From assembly GCF_000185725.2 (NCBI RefSeq), contig NZ_KI391954.1, positions 434,001-498,000 on the forward strand: a DNA stretch of 64,000 nucleotides. Reading direction: 5' to 3'. The notes beneath the pieces are model-generated. The model saw only the letters and a program-made list of their open reading frames with translations, searched no databases and was not told the origin of the DNA. This DNA is from Segniliparus rugosus ATCC BAA-974. GTDB lineage: Bacteria; Actinomycetota; Actinomycetes; Mycobacteriales; Mycobacteriaceae. Made by a program: the position numbers and the translations under genes. Positions 51,153-60,233 of this stretch are shown piece by piece (position 1 is the first letter of the stretch; each line of letters starts with the position of its first letter).

Positions 51153-52664
51153 TTGTCGCAAGCCCCGGGGGAGCGTCCTGAGCCACGGCGTGGCTTCGTG
51201 ACCCGGCATCAGGTGACTGGCTGGCGGTTCACGCTGCGCCGGGCCGCGTCCGGCGTGGCCTTGCACGACACGCGGATGCTGGTCGAGCCGCTGCGCTCCC
51301 AGTCACGGGCGTTCGGGCTTGGCCTCTTGCTGCTGATCGCAGGCGTTGTCGGTTGCTTCGTGTTCTCGCTCATCAGCCCGGTCGGGGCCGCGAACGAGCA
51401 CGCCGTGCTCGCCGACAAGGCCACCGCCGCGCTGTATGTGCGCCTCGGCGACACGGTGCACCCGGTGCTCAACCTCGCCTCCGCGCGGCTCATCATGGGA
51501 CGGGCGGAAGACCCGACCTGGGTGCGCGGGGCCGAACTCGACCAGTACCGCCGGGGGAACGTCCTCGGCATTCCCGGAGCCCCCGAGCGGCTCGAGCAGA
51601 GCGCGGAGCGCGACGCGCAGTGGACGGTGTGCGACGCCGCCCCGCCGCCCGCGCACGGCTTCGCGCCGACGGTCACTGTGATCGCGGGCCCGCTCGCCTC
51701 GGGCGAGGGCAAAGCCGCCTCCCTGTCCGGCAACGCCGCAGTGCTCGCCAGGACCGCGACTTCGGCGTGGCTCATCTGGAACGGACACCGCGCGCGGATC
51801 GACCTCGCGGACCACGCGGTGAGCTCGGCATTGGGCCTGGGCTCGGACTCCCCGAACCCCCGCCTTTTGTCCGAAGCCTTGGTGAACGTCATTCCGGAAG
51901 GGCCGCAACTGGCCGTGCCCGCCATTTCCGGAGCCGGGGAGCAGCCCCGGTTCGCGCTGCGCCACCCCGTCGGCTCGGTCGTCGCGGCCCGGACGCTCGA
52001 CGGCAAGACGCAGAACTACGCCGTGCTCCGGGACGGGCTGCAGCCGGTGCCCCGCGTGCTCGCCGCGATCCTGCGCAACACCAACTCCTACGGCCTCACG
52101 TCGCCGCCGATGCTGACCCCGGACCAGATCGCCCGCATCCCAGTCGTCAATCGGATCGACACGTCCGTGTACCCGGCGGACCCGGTGAGCGTGATCAACC
52201 CCGCCGCGGAGCCGGTGCTGTGCGCGCGTTGGGCGAAGCCCGAGGGCTCCGCCGTCTCGACGCTCATGCTCCTTTCCGGAGCCGCGCTGCCGGTCGATTC
52301 GCCCGAGCGGGCGGTGAGCCTTGTCGCGGCGGGGGCCCAGGGCGTCGCGGACCGCGTGCTGATCGCGCCGGGCACGGGGTATCTGGTCCAGATCGTCGGC
52401 CAAGAGCCCGCCTCGCCGACCCGTGAGGCGCGCTTCTGGGTGTCGGACACGGGCGTGCGCTACGGGCTGGACACGACCGGCAAGGACAACAAGACGCTCG
52501 AAGCGCTCGGCTTGCGCGGGCCATCGGTCGCGATCCCATGGTCGATCCTGCGCCTCTTGGCGAACGGGCCCACCCTCTCGCGAGCCGACGCGCTCCTCGC
52601 CCACGACAGTCTTCCGGCGGACCCCCGTCCCGGTCGAGTTCCTGCAACGGAGGCAGGCCAGTAA
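51153..52664 (+). CDS. eccB3: ESX-3 membrane component EccB3
   Basis: The TTG at 51153 behind GGAGGTCATT is chosen; a TTG 12 bases upstream lacks a ribosome site. The 503-residue protein has a short cytoplasmic part with [15 protein letters not shown], one membrane helix ([20 protein letters not shown] near 55) and a large periplasmic domain with the repeated EccB modules. The extended part ends in a Pro/Ala tail. EccB forms the periplasmic part of the ESX core with EccC, D and E. Its stop overlaps the EccC3 start by one base (TAATG). Confidence 0.93.
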   Translation: MSQAPGERPEPRRGFVTRHQVTGWRFTLRRAASGVALHDTRMLVEPLRSQSRAFGLGLLLLIAGVVGCFVFSLISPVGAANEHAVLADKATAALYVRLGDTVHPVLNLASARLIMGRAEDPTWVRGAELDQYRRGNVLGIPGAPERLEQSAERDAQWTVCDAAPPPAHGFAPTVTVIAGPLASGEGKAASLSGNAAVLARTATSAWLIWNGHRARIDLADHAVSSALGLGSDSPNPRLLSEALVNVIPEGPQLAVPAISGAGEQPRFALRHPVGSVVAARTLDGKTQNYAVLRDGLQPVPRVLAAILRNTNSYGLTSPPMLTPDQIARIPVVNRIDTSVYPADPVSVINPAAEPVLCARWAKPEGSAVSTLMLLSGAALPVDSPERAVSLVAAGAQGVADRVLIAPGTGYLVQIVGQEPASPTREARFWVSDTGVRYGLDTTGKDNKTLEALGLRGPSVAIPWSILRLLANGPTLSRADALLAHDSLPADPRPGRVPATEAGQ

Positions 52665-55600
52665 TGACGCGTGTTCTTTTTGAAGCCAAACGAAGGCTGC
52701 CCGCTCCTGCGGCCCGTTCCGGAGTGATCGTGGTGGAGCCGCCGCCCGAGCTGCCCCGGCTCGTCCCGCCGTCGCTGATGCGCCGCGCGATGCCCTGGGT
52801 GATCGGCCTCCTGGTCGTCGGCATGATCGTCGCCCTGTTCGCCACCGGGATGCGGCTGATCACCCCGCAGACCCTGTTCTTCCCGTTCGTGCTGCTGCTG
52901 GCGGCCACGGGCATCTTCCGAGGCTCGAACTCGGGCACCCCGGTCGCCGAAGTGGACGAGGAGCGCGCGGATTATCTGCGCTACCTCGCGCGCGTCAGGG
53001 GCGAAGCCCGATCCGCCGCCGCCGCGCAGCGCGCGGCGCTCGAATGGTCCCACCCCGCCCCGGACGGGCTCGCCCCGGTCGCGGGGACGCGCAGGCAGTG
53101 GGAGCGCGACCCCGGCGACGCTGACTTCCTCGCCGTGCGCGTCGGCCTTGGCGACGTGCCCGCCGCCGCGACGCTGCGAGTGGGCGAGAGCGGCGAGGAG
53201 ACCGACTTGGAGCCGGTGTGCCAGACCAGCCTCGCCGCGCTCCTCGACGCGCACCGCGACCTCGCGGAGGCCCCGGTGACCGTGGACCTCGCCGCGACTC
53301 GGGAGATCGTCGTGCACGGCGACGCGGACGAGGCGCGCGAGGCCATCGCCGCGTGGATCGCCGCCGCGACCACCTGGCACGACCCCGCCGTGCTGACCCT
53401 CGCCGCCGCGAGCCCCGAGCTGGACTCGCCCGCGTGGACGTGGCTCAAATGGCTTCCGCACACCGACATCCCCGGCAAAGCGGACGGGCTCGGCCCTGCG
53501 CGCCGGCTCGCCGCCGACCCCGCGGCTTTGCCCGGACTCGTCGCCGACATGTTGCACGGGCGGCCGCCGCGCGCCGCGCAGAAGAATGCGGCCCAGTCGG
53601 CGGCGTTCGGGCACCTGATGGTGGTCGTGGACGATCCGGCCTGGCGCCCGGAGACGTTGCTGCCAGCCGAAGGGCTCGCAGGCGTCGTGGTCGTGCGCCG
53701 GTCCGAGCGGGCCCCGGACCTCGACGAGCTCGACGACCCGGCCAGGCTCGTCCTCAAGGTCGAGGGCGGCGCGCTGCAGCGCTGGGAGCGCGGCGCGTGG
53801 CGCGGTTTCGCCGCGCAGGCGGACGCGCTCGGCGCGGCGGAAGCGGCGCACCTCGCCCGGCAGCTGGCCCGGTGGAACTCCGGGCCCGTGGCCTCGGACT
53901 CGCGTGGCGCTGGCGGGCATGTCTCGGGGTTCCCCGCGCTGCTCGGCATCAAAGACGCCGCCGATTTGGACGTGACCTCGCTGTGGGCCAGCCGTCCACG
54001 GGATCGTGAGCTCCGGGTGCCGATCGGGGTCACGAGCACGGGCGAGCCGCTGTACTTCGATTTGAAGGACGAGGCCGAGGGCGGCATGGGGCCGCACGGG
54101 CTCATGATCGGCATGACCGGGTCCGGCAAGTCCCAGACCATCATGGCGATCCTCCTCTCCTTGCTCACCACGCATCCGGCGGACCGGCTCATCGTCATCT
54201 ACCTCGACTTCAAGGGCGAGGCGGGAGCCGATATCTTCCGTGACTTCCCGCAGGTCGTCGCCGTCATCTCGAACATGGCCGAGAAGCGCTCGCTGGCCGA
54301 CCGCTTCGCGGACACCCTGCGCGGCGAGATCGCCCGGCGCGAGCAGCTGCTGCGCGAAGCCGGCAGACGGGTGCAAGGCAGCGCCTTCAACTCGGTCGCC
54401 GAATACGAGAACGCCATCGCGCACGGCCACGACCTCCCGCCGATCCCCACGTTGTTCGTGGTGGCGGACGAGTTCACCCTCATGCTCGCCGAGCATCCGG
54501 AGTACGCGGAGCTCTTCGACCACGTGGCCCGCAAAGGCCGCTCGTTGCGGGTGCATATCCTCTTCGCCTCCCAGACCCTCGATATCGGGCGGATCAAGGA
54601 CATCGACAAGAACACCTCGTACCGGATCGGGCTGAAAGTCGCGAGCGCGGCGGCTTCGCGCCAGGTCATCGGGGTCGAGGACGCGTACCACATCGAGTCC
54701 GGCAAGGAGCACAAGGGCGTCGGCTACTTCGTGCCCTCGCCCGGGGCCATACCGGTCAAGTTCCGCGCCTCCTACGTCGACGGGGTGTACGAGCCGCCGA
54801 GGGCGGCGACCGTCACGGCTCCGTACGCCGTGGCCGAGCCCAAGCGTTTCACCGCCGCGTTCGCGCAGCCGGATCAGGCCGAGGTCCCCGCGACGGTGGA
54901 AGACATCGCGCCGATCACCAAGGCGCGCAAGCTGATCAGCGTCATCGGCGAGCAGCTCGCCGAACTCGGCCCCAAGGCTCCCGAACTCTGGCTTGCCCCG
55001 CTGGACACGCCGATCTCGCTCGGCGGCCTGCTCGAACGGGTCCCCGCCGAGCCGTTGCGCTGGCCCATCGGCGAGATCGACCGCCCGTTCCTGATGCGCC
55101 GCGACCCCCTCGTCTTCGACGCGGCCTCGGCGGCGGGCAACATCGCGATCCACGGCGGCCCCAAATCGGGCAAGTCCAGCGCGTTGATGACCGTGGTCCT
55201 TTCGGCCTCGGCCACCTGCTCCCCGGAGGACGTGCAGTTCCACGTGCTCGACTACGGCGGAGGCAGGCTCGCGGCCCTCGCGCCGCTCCCGCATGTCGCC
55301 GCGGTCGCCTCCCCGCACGACGAGGAGCTGGTCCGCCGCGTCCTCGCGGAGCTGCGCCAGCTGCTCGGCTCCCGCCAGCGGCTGTTCCGCGACCACTCGG
55401 TGGCCTCGATCGAGCAGTTCCGCGAGCGCCGCGCCAGCGAAGCCGCGCTGCGCGACGGGTTCGGCGACGTGTTCCTGCTGCTCGACGACCTCACCGCGTT
55501 CAGCAGGGCGAACACCGACCAGTTCACGACCAAGAACCCGCTGCTCGCCGAGATCTCCGAGCTGGCGACCTCCGGCCTCGCCTACGGCATCCACGTCCTT

Positions 55601-56716
55601 GTGACCACGGCCAACTGGCTCGACGTGCCGCTCGCGATGCGCGACGGGCTCGGCATGCGTCTCGAACTGCGGCTCACCGATCCGCGCGACAGCAACGTCC
55701 GCGACCCGGAAGCGCTGCGCAAACCCGCGGAATCCGTCCCCGCCGACCAGCCGGGCCGTGGCCTCACCATGGCCGCGGAGCATTTCCTCATCGCCGCGCC
55801 GAGGCTCGACACGGCGGACACCGCCGAAGGCCTCGCCGCCGCGACTGCGGAGTCGGCGCGGCAGTTGGCCGCGCGCTACCAGGGGCTCGCCGCGCCGAAA
55901 GTGCGGGTGCTGCCGGTTTCGCTTGACCCCCGCGAGATCGAGCCCGTCCTGCCCAGGCGAGACCTGGTGGTCGTCGGCTTGCGCGAGGAGGACCTCGCCC
56001 CGGCGGCGGTGGACTTCGCCGCGAACCCGCTCTTGCTCGTCCTCGGCGACTCCGGCGCGGGGAAGACCACCTTGCTGCGGCACGTCATCCGGTCCGTTCG
56101 CGACAACAGCACGGCGGAGGAGGTGGCGTTCACCGTCGTCGACCGGCGGCTTCGGCTGGTGGACGAGCCGCTGTTCCCGGACAACGAGCACACGACGCAC
56201 CTGGACCGGGTCATCCCCGCGATGCTGGGGCTCACCGCGCTCATGGAACGCCGCCGCCCGCCTGCCGGCCTCTCGGCGCAACAGCTGCGCGACTGGACCT
56301 TCCCGGCGACAGCGCTCGACCCAGGCCAGACGCATTACCTGATCATCGACGACGCGGACCAGATCCCCGACGCGCCCGCGTTCAGCGGGCCGCACATCGG
56401 GCAGCGCCCGTGGGCCGGGATCGTCAGCGTGCTGGCTTCGGCGGCGGACCTCGGGCTGCGCGTCATCGTCACCGCCAGGGCCGCAGGCTCCGGGCACACG
56501 GTGATGACCAACTCGCTCCTGCGCTCGCTGGTGGACCTGCAGGCGACGACGCTCATGCTCTCCGGCAACCCGCACGACAGCGGGAAGATCCGGGGCCACC
56601 GCTTCTCCCGTCTTCCGCCCGGCAGGGCGGTGCTCGTGGGCGACGACGACGTCCCCGCCTTTATCCAGCTCGCCAACGCGCAGAGCACTGAGAACAGAAA
56701 GGAAGGTCGTCGATGA
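52664..56716 (+). CDS. eccC3: ESX-3 motor ATPase EccC3
   Basis: The ESX motor and substrate receptor, 1350 residues in one chain (mycobacterial EccC3 about 1330). It has two membrane helices near 40-85 ([20 protein letters not shown] and [14 protein letters not shown]) and then three FtsK/SpoIIIE ATPase domains. Walker A motifs are [10 protein letters not shown] (Lys489), [10 protein letters not shown] (Lys837) and [10 protein letters not shown] (Lys1134). Walker B-like [12 protein letters not shown] in the first domain is intact. It binds the C-terminal signal of the EsxG-EsxH and PE-PPE pairs. The PE gene starts inside its last codon (ATGA). Confidence 0.95.
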   Translation: MTRVLFEAKRRLPAPAARSGVIVVEPPPELPRLVPPSLMRRAMPWVIGLLVVGMIVALFATGMRLITPQTLFFPFVLLLAATGIFRGSNSGTPVAEVDEERADYLRYLARVRGEARSAAAAQRAALEWSHPAPDGLAPVAGTRRQWERDPGDADFLAVRVGLGDVPAAATLRVGESGEETDLEPVCQTSLAALLDAHRDLAEAPVTVDLAATREIVVHGDADEAREAIAAWIAAATTWHDPAVLTLAAASPELDSPAWTWLKWLPHTDIPGKADGLGPARRLAADPAALPGLVADMLHGRPPRAAQKNAAQSAAFGHLMVVVDDPAWRPETLLPAEGLAGVVVVRRSERAPDLDELDDPARLVLKVEGGALQRWERGAWRGFAAQADALGAAEAAHLARQLARWNSGPVASDSRGAGGHVSGFPALLGIKDAADLDVTSLWASRPRDRELRVPIGVTSTGEPLYFDLKDEAEGGMGPHGLMIGMTGSGKSQTIMAILLSLLTTHPADRLIVIYLDFKGEAGADIFRDFPQVVAVISNMAEKRSLADRFADTLRGEIARREQLLREAGRRVQGSAFNSVAEYENAIAHGHDLPPIPTLFVVADEFTLMLAEHPEYAELFDHVARKGRSLRVHILFASQTLDIGRIKDIDKNTSYRIGLKVASAAASRQVIGVEDAYHIESGKEHKGVGYFVPSPGAIPVKFRASYVDGVYEPPRAATVTAPYAVAEPKRFTAAFAQPDQAEVPATVEDIAPITKARKLISVIGEQLAELGPKAPELWLAPLDTPISLGGLLERVPAEPLRWPIGEIDRPFLMRRDPLVFDAASAAGNIAIHGGPKSGKSSALMTVVLSASATCSPEDVQFHVLDYGGGRLAALAPLPHVAAVASPHDEELVRRVLAELRQLLGSRQRLFRDHSVASIEQFRERRASEAALRDGFGDVFLLLDDLTAFSRANTDQFTTKNPLLAEISELATSGLAYGIHVLVTTANWLDVPLAMRDGLGMRLELRLTDPRDSNVRDPEALRKPAESVPADQPGRGLTMAAEHFLIAAPRLDTADTAEGLAAATAESARQLAARYQGLAAPKVRVLPVSLDPREIEPVLPRRDLVVVGLREEDLAPAAVDFAANPLLLVLGDSGAGKTTLLRHVIRSVRDNSTAEEVAFTVVDRRLRLVDEPLFPDNEHTTHLDRVIPAMLGLTALMERRRPPAGLSAQQLRDWTFPATALDPGQTHYLIIDDADQIPDAPAFSGPHIGQRPWAGIVSVLASAADLGLRVIVTARAAGSGHTVMTNSLLRSLVDLQATTLMLSGNPHDSGKIRGHRFSRLPPGRAVLVGDDDVPAFIQLANAQSTENRKEGRR

Positions 56717-57018
56717 TCTTGCGCACTTTGCCGGAGGGCATGGCCGCGACCAGCGCCCTGATGGAATCGATCACCGCACGCCTCGCCGCAGCGCACGCGG
56801 CAGCCGCTCCGATCATCACGGCGGTCGTCCCGCCCGCGATCGACGTGGTCTCGACCTCGGCGGCGACGGAACTGTCCGTACACGGCGCGCAGCGCCAGAT
56901 CTCCGGGGCAACCGGAGTCTCGGCACTGGCCGCGTCGAGCCTCGGCGTCGCGGACTCGGGGCTGAGCTACCAAGAGGGCGACCTCGCCGCCGCTGCGACA
57001 TACGCCATCGAGGCTTAG
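56713..57018 (+). CDS. PE5: PE family protein, PE5-like
   Basis: The 101-residue protein begins [20 protein letters not shown], with the Pro-Glu at 7-8, followed by the two PE helices with [29 protein letters not shown] near the C-terminus is the Y-x3-D/E secretion signal of ESX substrates. Sequence and length agree with PE5 of the ESX-3 locus. In mycobacteria PPE4 follows; here 90 bases lead to esxG instead, and the PPE4-like gene is at 19849-21393. The start overlaps the eccC3 stop. Confidence 0.9.
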   Translation: MILRTLPEGMAATSALMESITARLAAAHAAAAPIITAVVPPAIDVVSTSAATELSVHGAQRQISGATGVSALAASSLGVADSGLSYQEGDLAAAATYAIEA

Positions 57019-57042
57019 CAGCACATATCTAGCAGCACATAT
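57016..57042 (+). repeat. 13-bp tandem duplication at the position of the missing PPE4
   Basis: TAGCAGCACATAT occurs at 57016-57028 and again at 57030-57042, one base apart. The first copy contains the PE stop. It lies where PPE4 would be expected, so it may be a scar of rearrangement. Confidence 0.6.
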
Positions 57043-57108
57043 ATCGGGCGACGGTCAACGAGGACCAGAACCCACACGCAATTGTCAATCTCAAAAGAAG
57101 GAGTGATC

Positions 57109-57402
57109 GTGAGTTTGTTGGATGCTCATATTCCGCAGTTGGTGGCTTCGGAGGCGGCGTTTGGCGCGAAGACGGCGTTGATGCGTTCGACGATGGCGCA
57201 GGCGGAGTCTGCGGCGTTGGGGGCGCAGGCGTTTCATGTGGGGGAGTCGTCGTTGGCGTTTCAGGCTGCGCATGCGCGGTTTGTGGAGGCTGCGGCGAAG
57301 GTGAATGTGTTGTTGGACGTGGCGCAGGCGAATTTGGCGGATGCGAGTGGTTCGTATGTGGCGGAGGACGTCGCGGGTTCGTCTGGTTTCGCGGTTATTT
57401 GA
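57109..57402 (+). CDS. esxG: ESX-3 secreted protein EsxG (TB9.8 family)
   Basis: The GTG at 57109, six bases after GAAGGAG, gives the standard 97 residues. SLLDAHIPQLVASEAAFGAK, QAFHVGESSLAFQAAHARF and AAAKVNVLLDVAQANL agree with EsxG. Its partner EsxH follows at 57442; together they form the zinc-binding helical pair exported by ESX-3, needed for siderophore iron use and, in mycobacteria, for interfering with host membrane traffic. Codon use is clearly unlike its neighbours (many TTG, GCG, GTG and CAT/GAT ends), suggesting a recent origin by recombination or high-expression selection. Confidence 0.95.
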   Translation: MSLLDAHIPQLVASEAAFGAKTALMRSTMAQAESAALGAQAFHVGESSLAFQAAHARFVEAAAKVNVLLDVAQANLADASGSYVAEDVAGSSGFAVI

Positions 57403-57441
57403 TTATTCGGTTTTGATGTTTTTTCGGAAGGACGGTTTGTG

Positions 57442-57729
57442 ATGACGCAGATTATGTACACGTATCCGGCGATGTTGGCGCAGGCTGCGGAGATGAATGG
57501 TTTCGCTGCTGCTTTGCAGGTGGTGGGGGCGGATGTGGCGAGCGAGCAGGCTTCGTTGGCCGGGGCGTGGCAGGGTGACACCGGGACGAGTTATCAGGCG
57601 TGGCAGACGCGGTGGAATCAGAGTATGGAGGAGTTGGTGATGGCGTATCGGGCGATGGCGAGCTCGTACGAGCAGAACACCCTCTCGATGAACGCCCGCG
57701 ACATGGCCGAAGGCGCCAAATGGATGTGA
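57442..57729 (+). CDS. esxH: ESX-3 secreted protein EsxH (TB10.4 family)
   Basis: The 95-residue product begins [20 protein letters not shown] and has the WQGDTGTSY turn (W-x-G) near 42-50 and the final [12 protein letters not shown], as in TB10.4. It pairs with EsxG. The ATG at 57442 is taken; a GTG directly before it is possible. Codon use changes inside the gene: up to about 57660 codons end in G/T as in esxG, and the last 70 bases end in C/G like espG3. A ribosome site (CGGAAGGACGG) lies 14 bases upstream. The stop is followed by espG3 after six bases. Confidence 0.95.
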   Translation: MTQIMYTYPAMLAQAAEMNGFAAALQVVGADVASEQASLAGAWQGDTGTSYQAWQTRWNQSMEELVMAYRAMASSYEQNTLSMNARDMAEGAKWM

Positions 57730-57735
57730 GCCCGA

Positions 57736-58650
57736 GTGGCCGATAGCCCCCCACAGCCCCAGCGGGCTGCGGGCGGCTCCCCCAAGAGTTCCACCGCGTC
57801 GGGCGCGCCCGACGCGGTGGAACTCACCGCCGCGCAAGCCTGGTTCATCGCAGACCAGATCGGCGCAGGGGAGTACCCGTGGTCGCTCGCGATCACCCAG
57901 CCGTTCGGCAGCCCGCTGGTCGCAGACAAGATCGCCGACGAGCTGCGCCAAGAACTCGCCGCCCTCGGCGTGATCGGCAAGGACGGCGAAATCGACCAAC
58001 GGGTCGCGACGTGGGTTCGCACGGTCTGCGCGGCGCGGCGATGCTTCGAAGCGCGCACTGTGCGCGGCGGCGTGCCCGCGCTGGACGCGCGCTCGAACCA
58101 ATTACGGACACTTGTCGCGCAGCAGGACGGGCTGACCGTGGTCGCCATGCGCGCGGGAGCCCTCGTGACGTTCACGCAGCTCGGCGCCCCGCACCCGAGA
58201 ACGCTCGCCAGCGTGCTCACAGCGGGCCTGCCCGGAGCGGAGCCTGCGAAATTCCGGCAGTTCGCGCTGCCGACCTCGGACGGGGCGAAGGCGGACGAGC
58301 GGCTGCGGGCTGGCGTTTCCGCCGACGCGGTGCTCGCCGGGCTCGGAATCCCAGAGGAGGCGAGCGCCGCGCTCCGGGCGATGTTCGCCGGGCCGCGCTC
58401 CTATGTGGAGATCTCGTTCCGCTCGAAGCCGGGCTCGGCGGAGAACATCGGGATCGGGGTGCTCGACACCGTGGCGGGCCGCGTGCTCGTCGCCCCCTCC
58501 CGAGCGCCGGACGGGCAGTGGGTCTCCACTTTTTCGCCCGGAACGGCGGCGGCGGTCGCGGCGGCCCTTGCGGCGCTCGCCGAAGAGACCGGGCTCGCGC
58601 AAGAGCCCGAAAGCGCGGCATGGTCCCCGCGCGACATTCGTGATAGATGA
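57736..58650 (+). CDS. espG3: ESX-3 PE-PPE chaperone EspG3
   Basis: The 304-residue protein starts at GTG 57736 with a low-complexity Pro/Ala leader. The EspG fold follows, with VELTAAQAWFIADQIGAGEY near 28-47, TFTQLGAPHPRTLASVLTA and SYVEISFRSKPGSAENIGIG near 220-240. It binds the tip of PPE proteins in the cytoplasm and passes them to the ESX-3 motor. The cognate PE5 gene is nearby, but the PPE4 partner is encoded about 36 kb away. It overlaps no neighbour and precedes eccD3 by 30 bases. Confidence 0.88.
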   Translation: MADSPPQPQRAAGGSPKSSTASGAPDAVELTAAQAWFIADQIGAGEYPWSLAITQPFGSPLVADKIADELRQELAALGVIGKDGEIDQRVATWVRTVCAARRCFEARTVRGGVPALDARSNQLRTLVAQQDGLTVVAMRAGALVTFTQLGAPHPRTLASVLTAGLPGAEPAKFRQFALPTSDGAKADERLRAGVSADAVLAGLGIPEEASAALRAMFAGPRSYVEISFRSKPGSAENIGIGVLDTVAGRVLVAPSRAPDGQWVSTFSPGTAAAVAAALAALAEETGLAQEPESAAWSPRDIRDR

Positions 58651-58680
58651 CAGCAGTGGCAAGAGATGGAGAGAGGTTCG

Positions 58681-60147
58681 ATGACCGAGGGTTTGACGCT
58701 GCCGCAGCAGCAATCCCCCCAGGGATGGGAGAGTTCGCCTTCGTTGGTGCGGGTGGCCGTGCTCGGCGACGGGAAACTGGCCGACCTGGCGTTGCCGACC
58801 GATCTGCCCCTTCGGGAGATCATCCCCGCAGTGCGCAGGCTGGTCGCCCCCGGCTCGGCTGACGAAGGCACTGCGGAGGGCTCTCCTGCCGCGCCGGAGG
58901 GTCGGCGGCTCAGCCTCGCGCCGCTCGGCGGGGCTCCGTACAGCCTCGACGCGACACTGGACGCGGTCGGGACGGTGGACGGGGAGCTGCTCGTGTTGCA
59001 GCAGCAGCCGGCCGGGCCCTCGGCCGCCAGCGTGGTGGAAGACATCGCGGACGCGGCGGCGCTCGAGGGCTCGCGAGTCGGACCGGGATGGAACGCCGAG
59101 GCCATCGGACGAGCGGCCCGCGCGACCGTTGCGATTTTCCTGCTGATCTTCACTGCGGTCGCCGCCGCGTGGTGGCACAACAGGGGCGGCGTGCCCGCGC
59201 GGGGCGCGCTCGTCGTCGCCGCCGCGACGGCGGCCGCCGCGAGCCTCTTCGCGCGGCTGCGCGCGCCAAGCGCTGCGGTGCTGCTGTCCGTCGTCGCCCT
59301 GTTCCCGGTGACGCTCGCCGCCGCCGCGGTGGTCCCCGGCTCGTTCGCAGCCGCGCACGCGCTGCTCGCCGCCGCGGCCGCCCTCGCGTGGTCGGTGGTG
59401 GTCGTGCTGCTGCCCGCCCAGGTCAACACGGTGGAACGCGCCACGGCCTTCTTCACCGGGGCTGCGACTGTCGCGCTCGCCGTCCTCGTCGTGTCCGTCG
59501 CTCGAATCGTCTGGGGCGTGTCGTCGCCGACGACGCAATGCTTGTTGATCGTGTTCGGGCTGGCGGTGACTGTCGCCGCCCCCGCGTTGTCGGTGTTGTT
59601 CTCGCGGCTGCCGCTGCCGGATCTGCCCGCGCCGGGCGATCCGTTGCCCGTCGTCGCGCCTGGCTTGCTGGCCGATTTGCCGCGTCGGGCGCGTCGGGCC
59701 GCGTCGTTGCACACGGGTTTGGTCGCAGGCGCGACGCTCGCGCTGGTGATCGGCGCGCTGTACCTGCCGCCGGTTGCGTTCGCCAACGGGTGGCGCTGGT
59801 ATGTGGCGCTCGCGGCGCTCGGAGCCACCGCGTTGCGGGCCAGGGTTCCTGCAGGCGCTGCGGCGAAGACGTGGCTGGTCACGGCTCCGACGCTCGCGGG
59901 AGCGCTCGGCGCGGTGATCGCCATCCGCGAGGGGCAGTGGTGCTGGGCGCTTATCATGGCGGGCGCGCTCGGCGTGATCGCCGCGATTTGGCTGGTGGTC
60001 GCCGCTCGGCCGAAACTCGCGGACCCGGAGGGCTACTCGCTGCCGGTCCGCCGCGTGGTGAACCTCTTCGCGCTGGCCCTCGACGCCTCGCTGATCCCGA
60101 CGATAGCGTACGTGTGCGGCGTGTTCCAGTGGGTGCTGGCCGGATGA
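58681..60147 (+). CDS. eccD3: ESX-3 membrane channel component EccD3
   Basis: The 488-residue protein has a ubiquitin-like cytosolic start (LVRVAVLGDGKLADLALPTD, with GRRLSLAPLGGAPYSLDATL) and about eleven membrane helices from residue 140 on. These include AIFLLIFTAVAAAWWHN, LVVAAATAAAASLFARL and the last VVNLFALALDASLIPTIAYV. EccD dimers line the ESX membrane pore. The ATG at 58681 has GAGAGAGG upstream; a start 15 bases earlier is possible. The stop overlaps the ATG of a 29-residue frame. Confidence 0.92.
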   Translation: MTEGLTLPQQQSPQGWESSPSLVRVAVLGDGKLADLALPTDLPLREIIPAVRRLVAPGSADEGTAEGSPAAPEGRRLSLAPLGGAPYSLDATLDAVGTVDGELLVLQQQPAGPSAASVVEDIADAAALEGSRVGPGWNAEAIGRAARATVAIFLLIFTAVAAAWWHNRGGVPARGALVVAAATAAAASLFARLRAPSAAVLLSVVALFPVTLAAAAVVPGSFAAAHALLAAAAALAWSVVVVLLPAQVNTVERATAFFTGAATVALAVLVVSVARIVWGVSSPTTQCLLIVFGLAVTVAAPALSVLFSRLPLPDLPAPGDPLPVVAPGLLADLPRRARRAASLHTGLVAGATLALVIGALYLPPVAFANGWRWYVALAALGATALRARVPAGAAAKTWLVTAPTLAGALGAVIAIREGQWCWALIMAGALGVIAAIWLVVAARPKLADPEGYSLPVRRVVNLFALALDASLIPTIAYVCGVFQWVLAG

Positions 60148-60233
60148 GCGCGACGAAGTATGAGGAGCGCGGCCGGGGAGCGCTGTTGGGCGTGTGGCTT
60201 CGGGCGAGTTCGGTGTGCGAGGTGGCCGGATGA
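60144..60233 (+). CDS. 29-residue frame between eccD3 and mycP3
   Basis: ATG 60144 overlaps the eccD3 stop by four bases and its TGA overlaps the mycP3 start by four. The peptide, starting MSATKYEERGRGALLGVW, has no known motif. The double overlap suggests it is translated to keep the two genes coupled, or is a real tiny ESX-3 factor; chance is also possible. Without it, mycP3 would start 86 bases after the eccD3 stop. Confidence 0.4.
   Translation: MSATKYEERGRGALLGVWLRASSVCEVAG

Noticed and set aside
52460-56599. Minus-strand frame of 1379 codons opposite eccC3
   Set aside because: Antisense shadow; eccC3 has three Walker A motifs in the plus frame.
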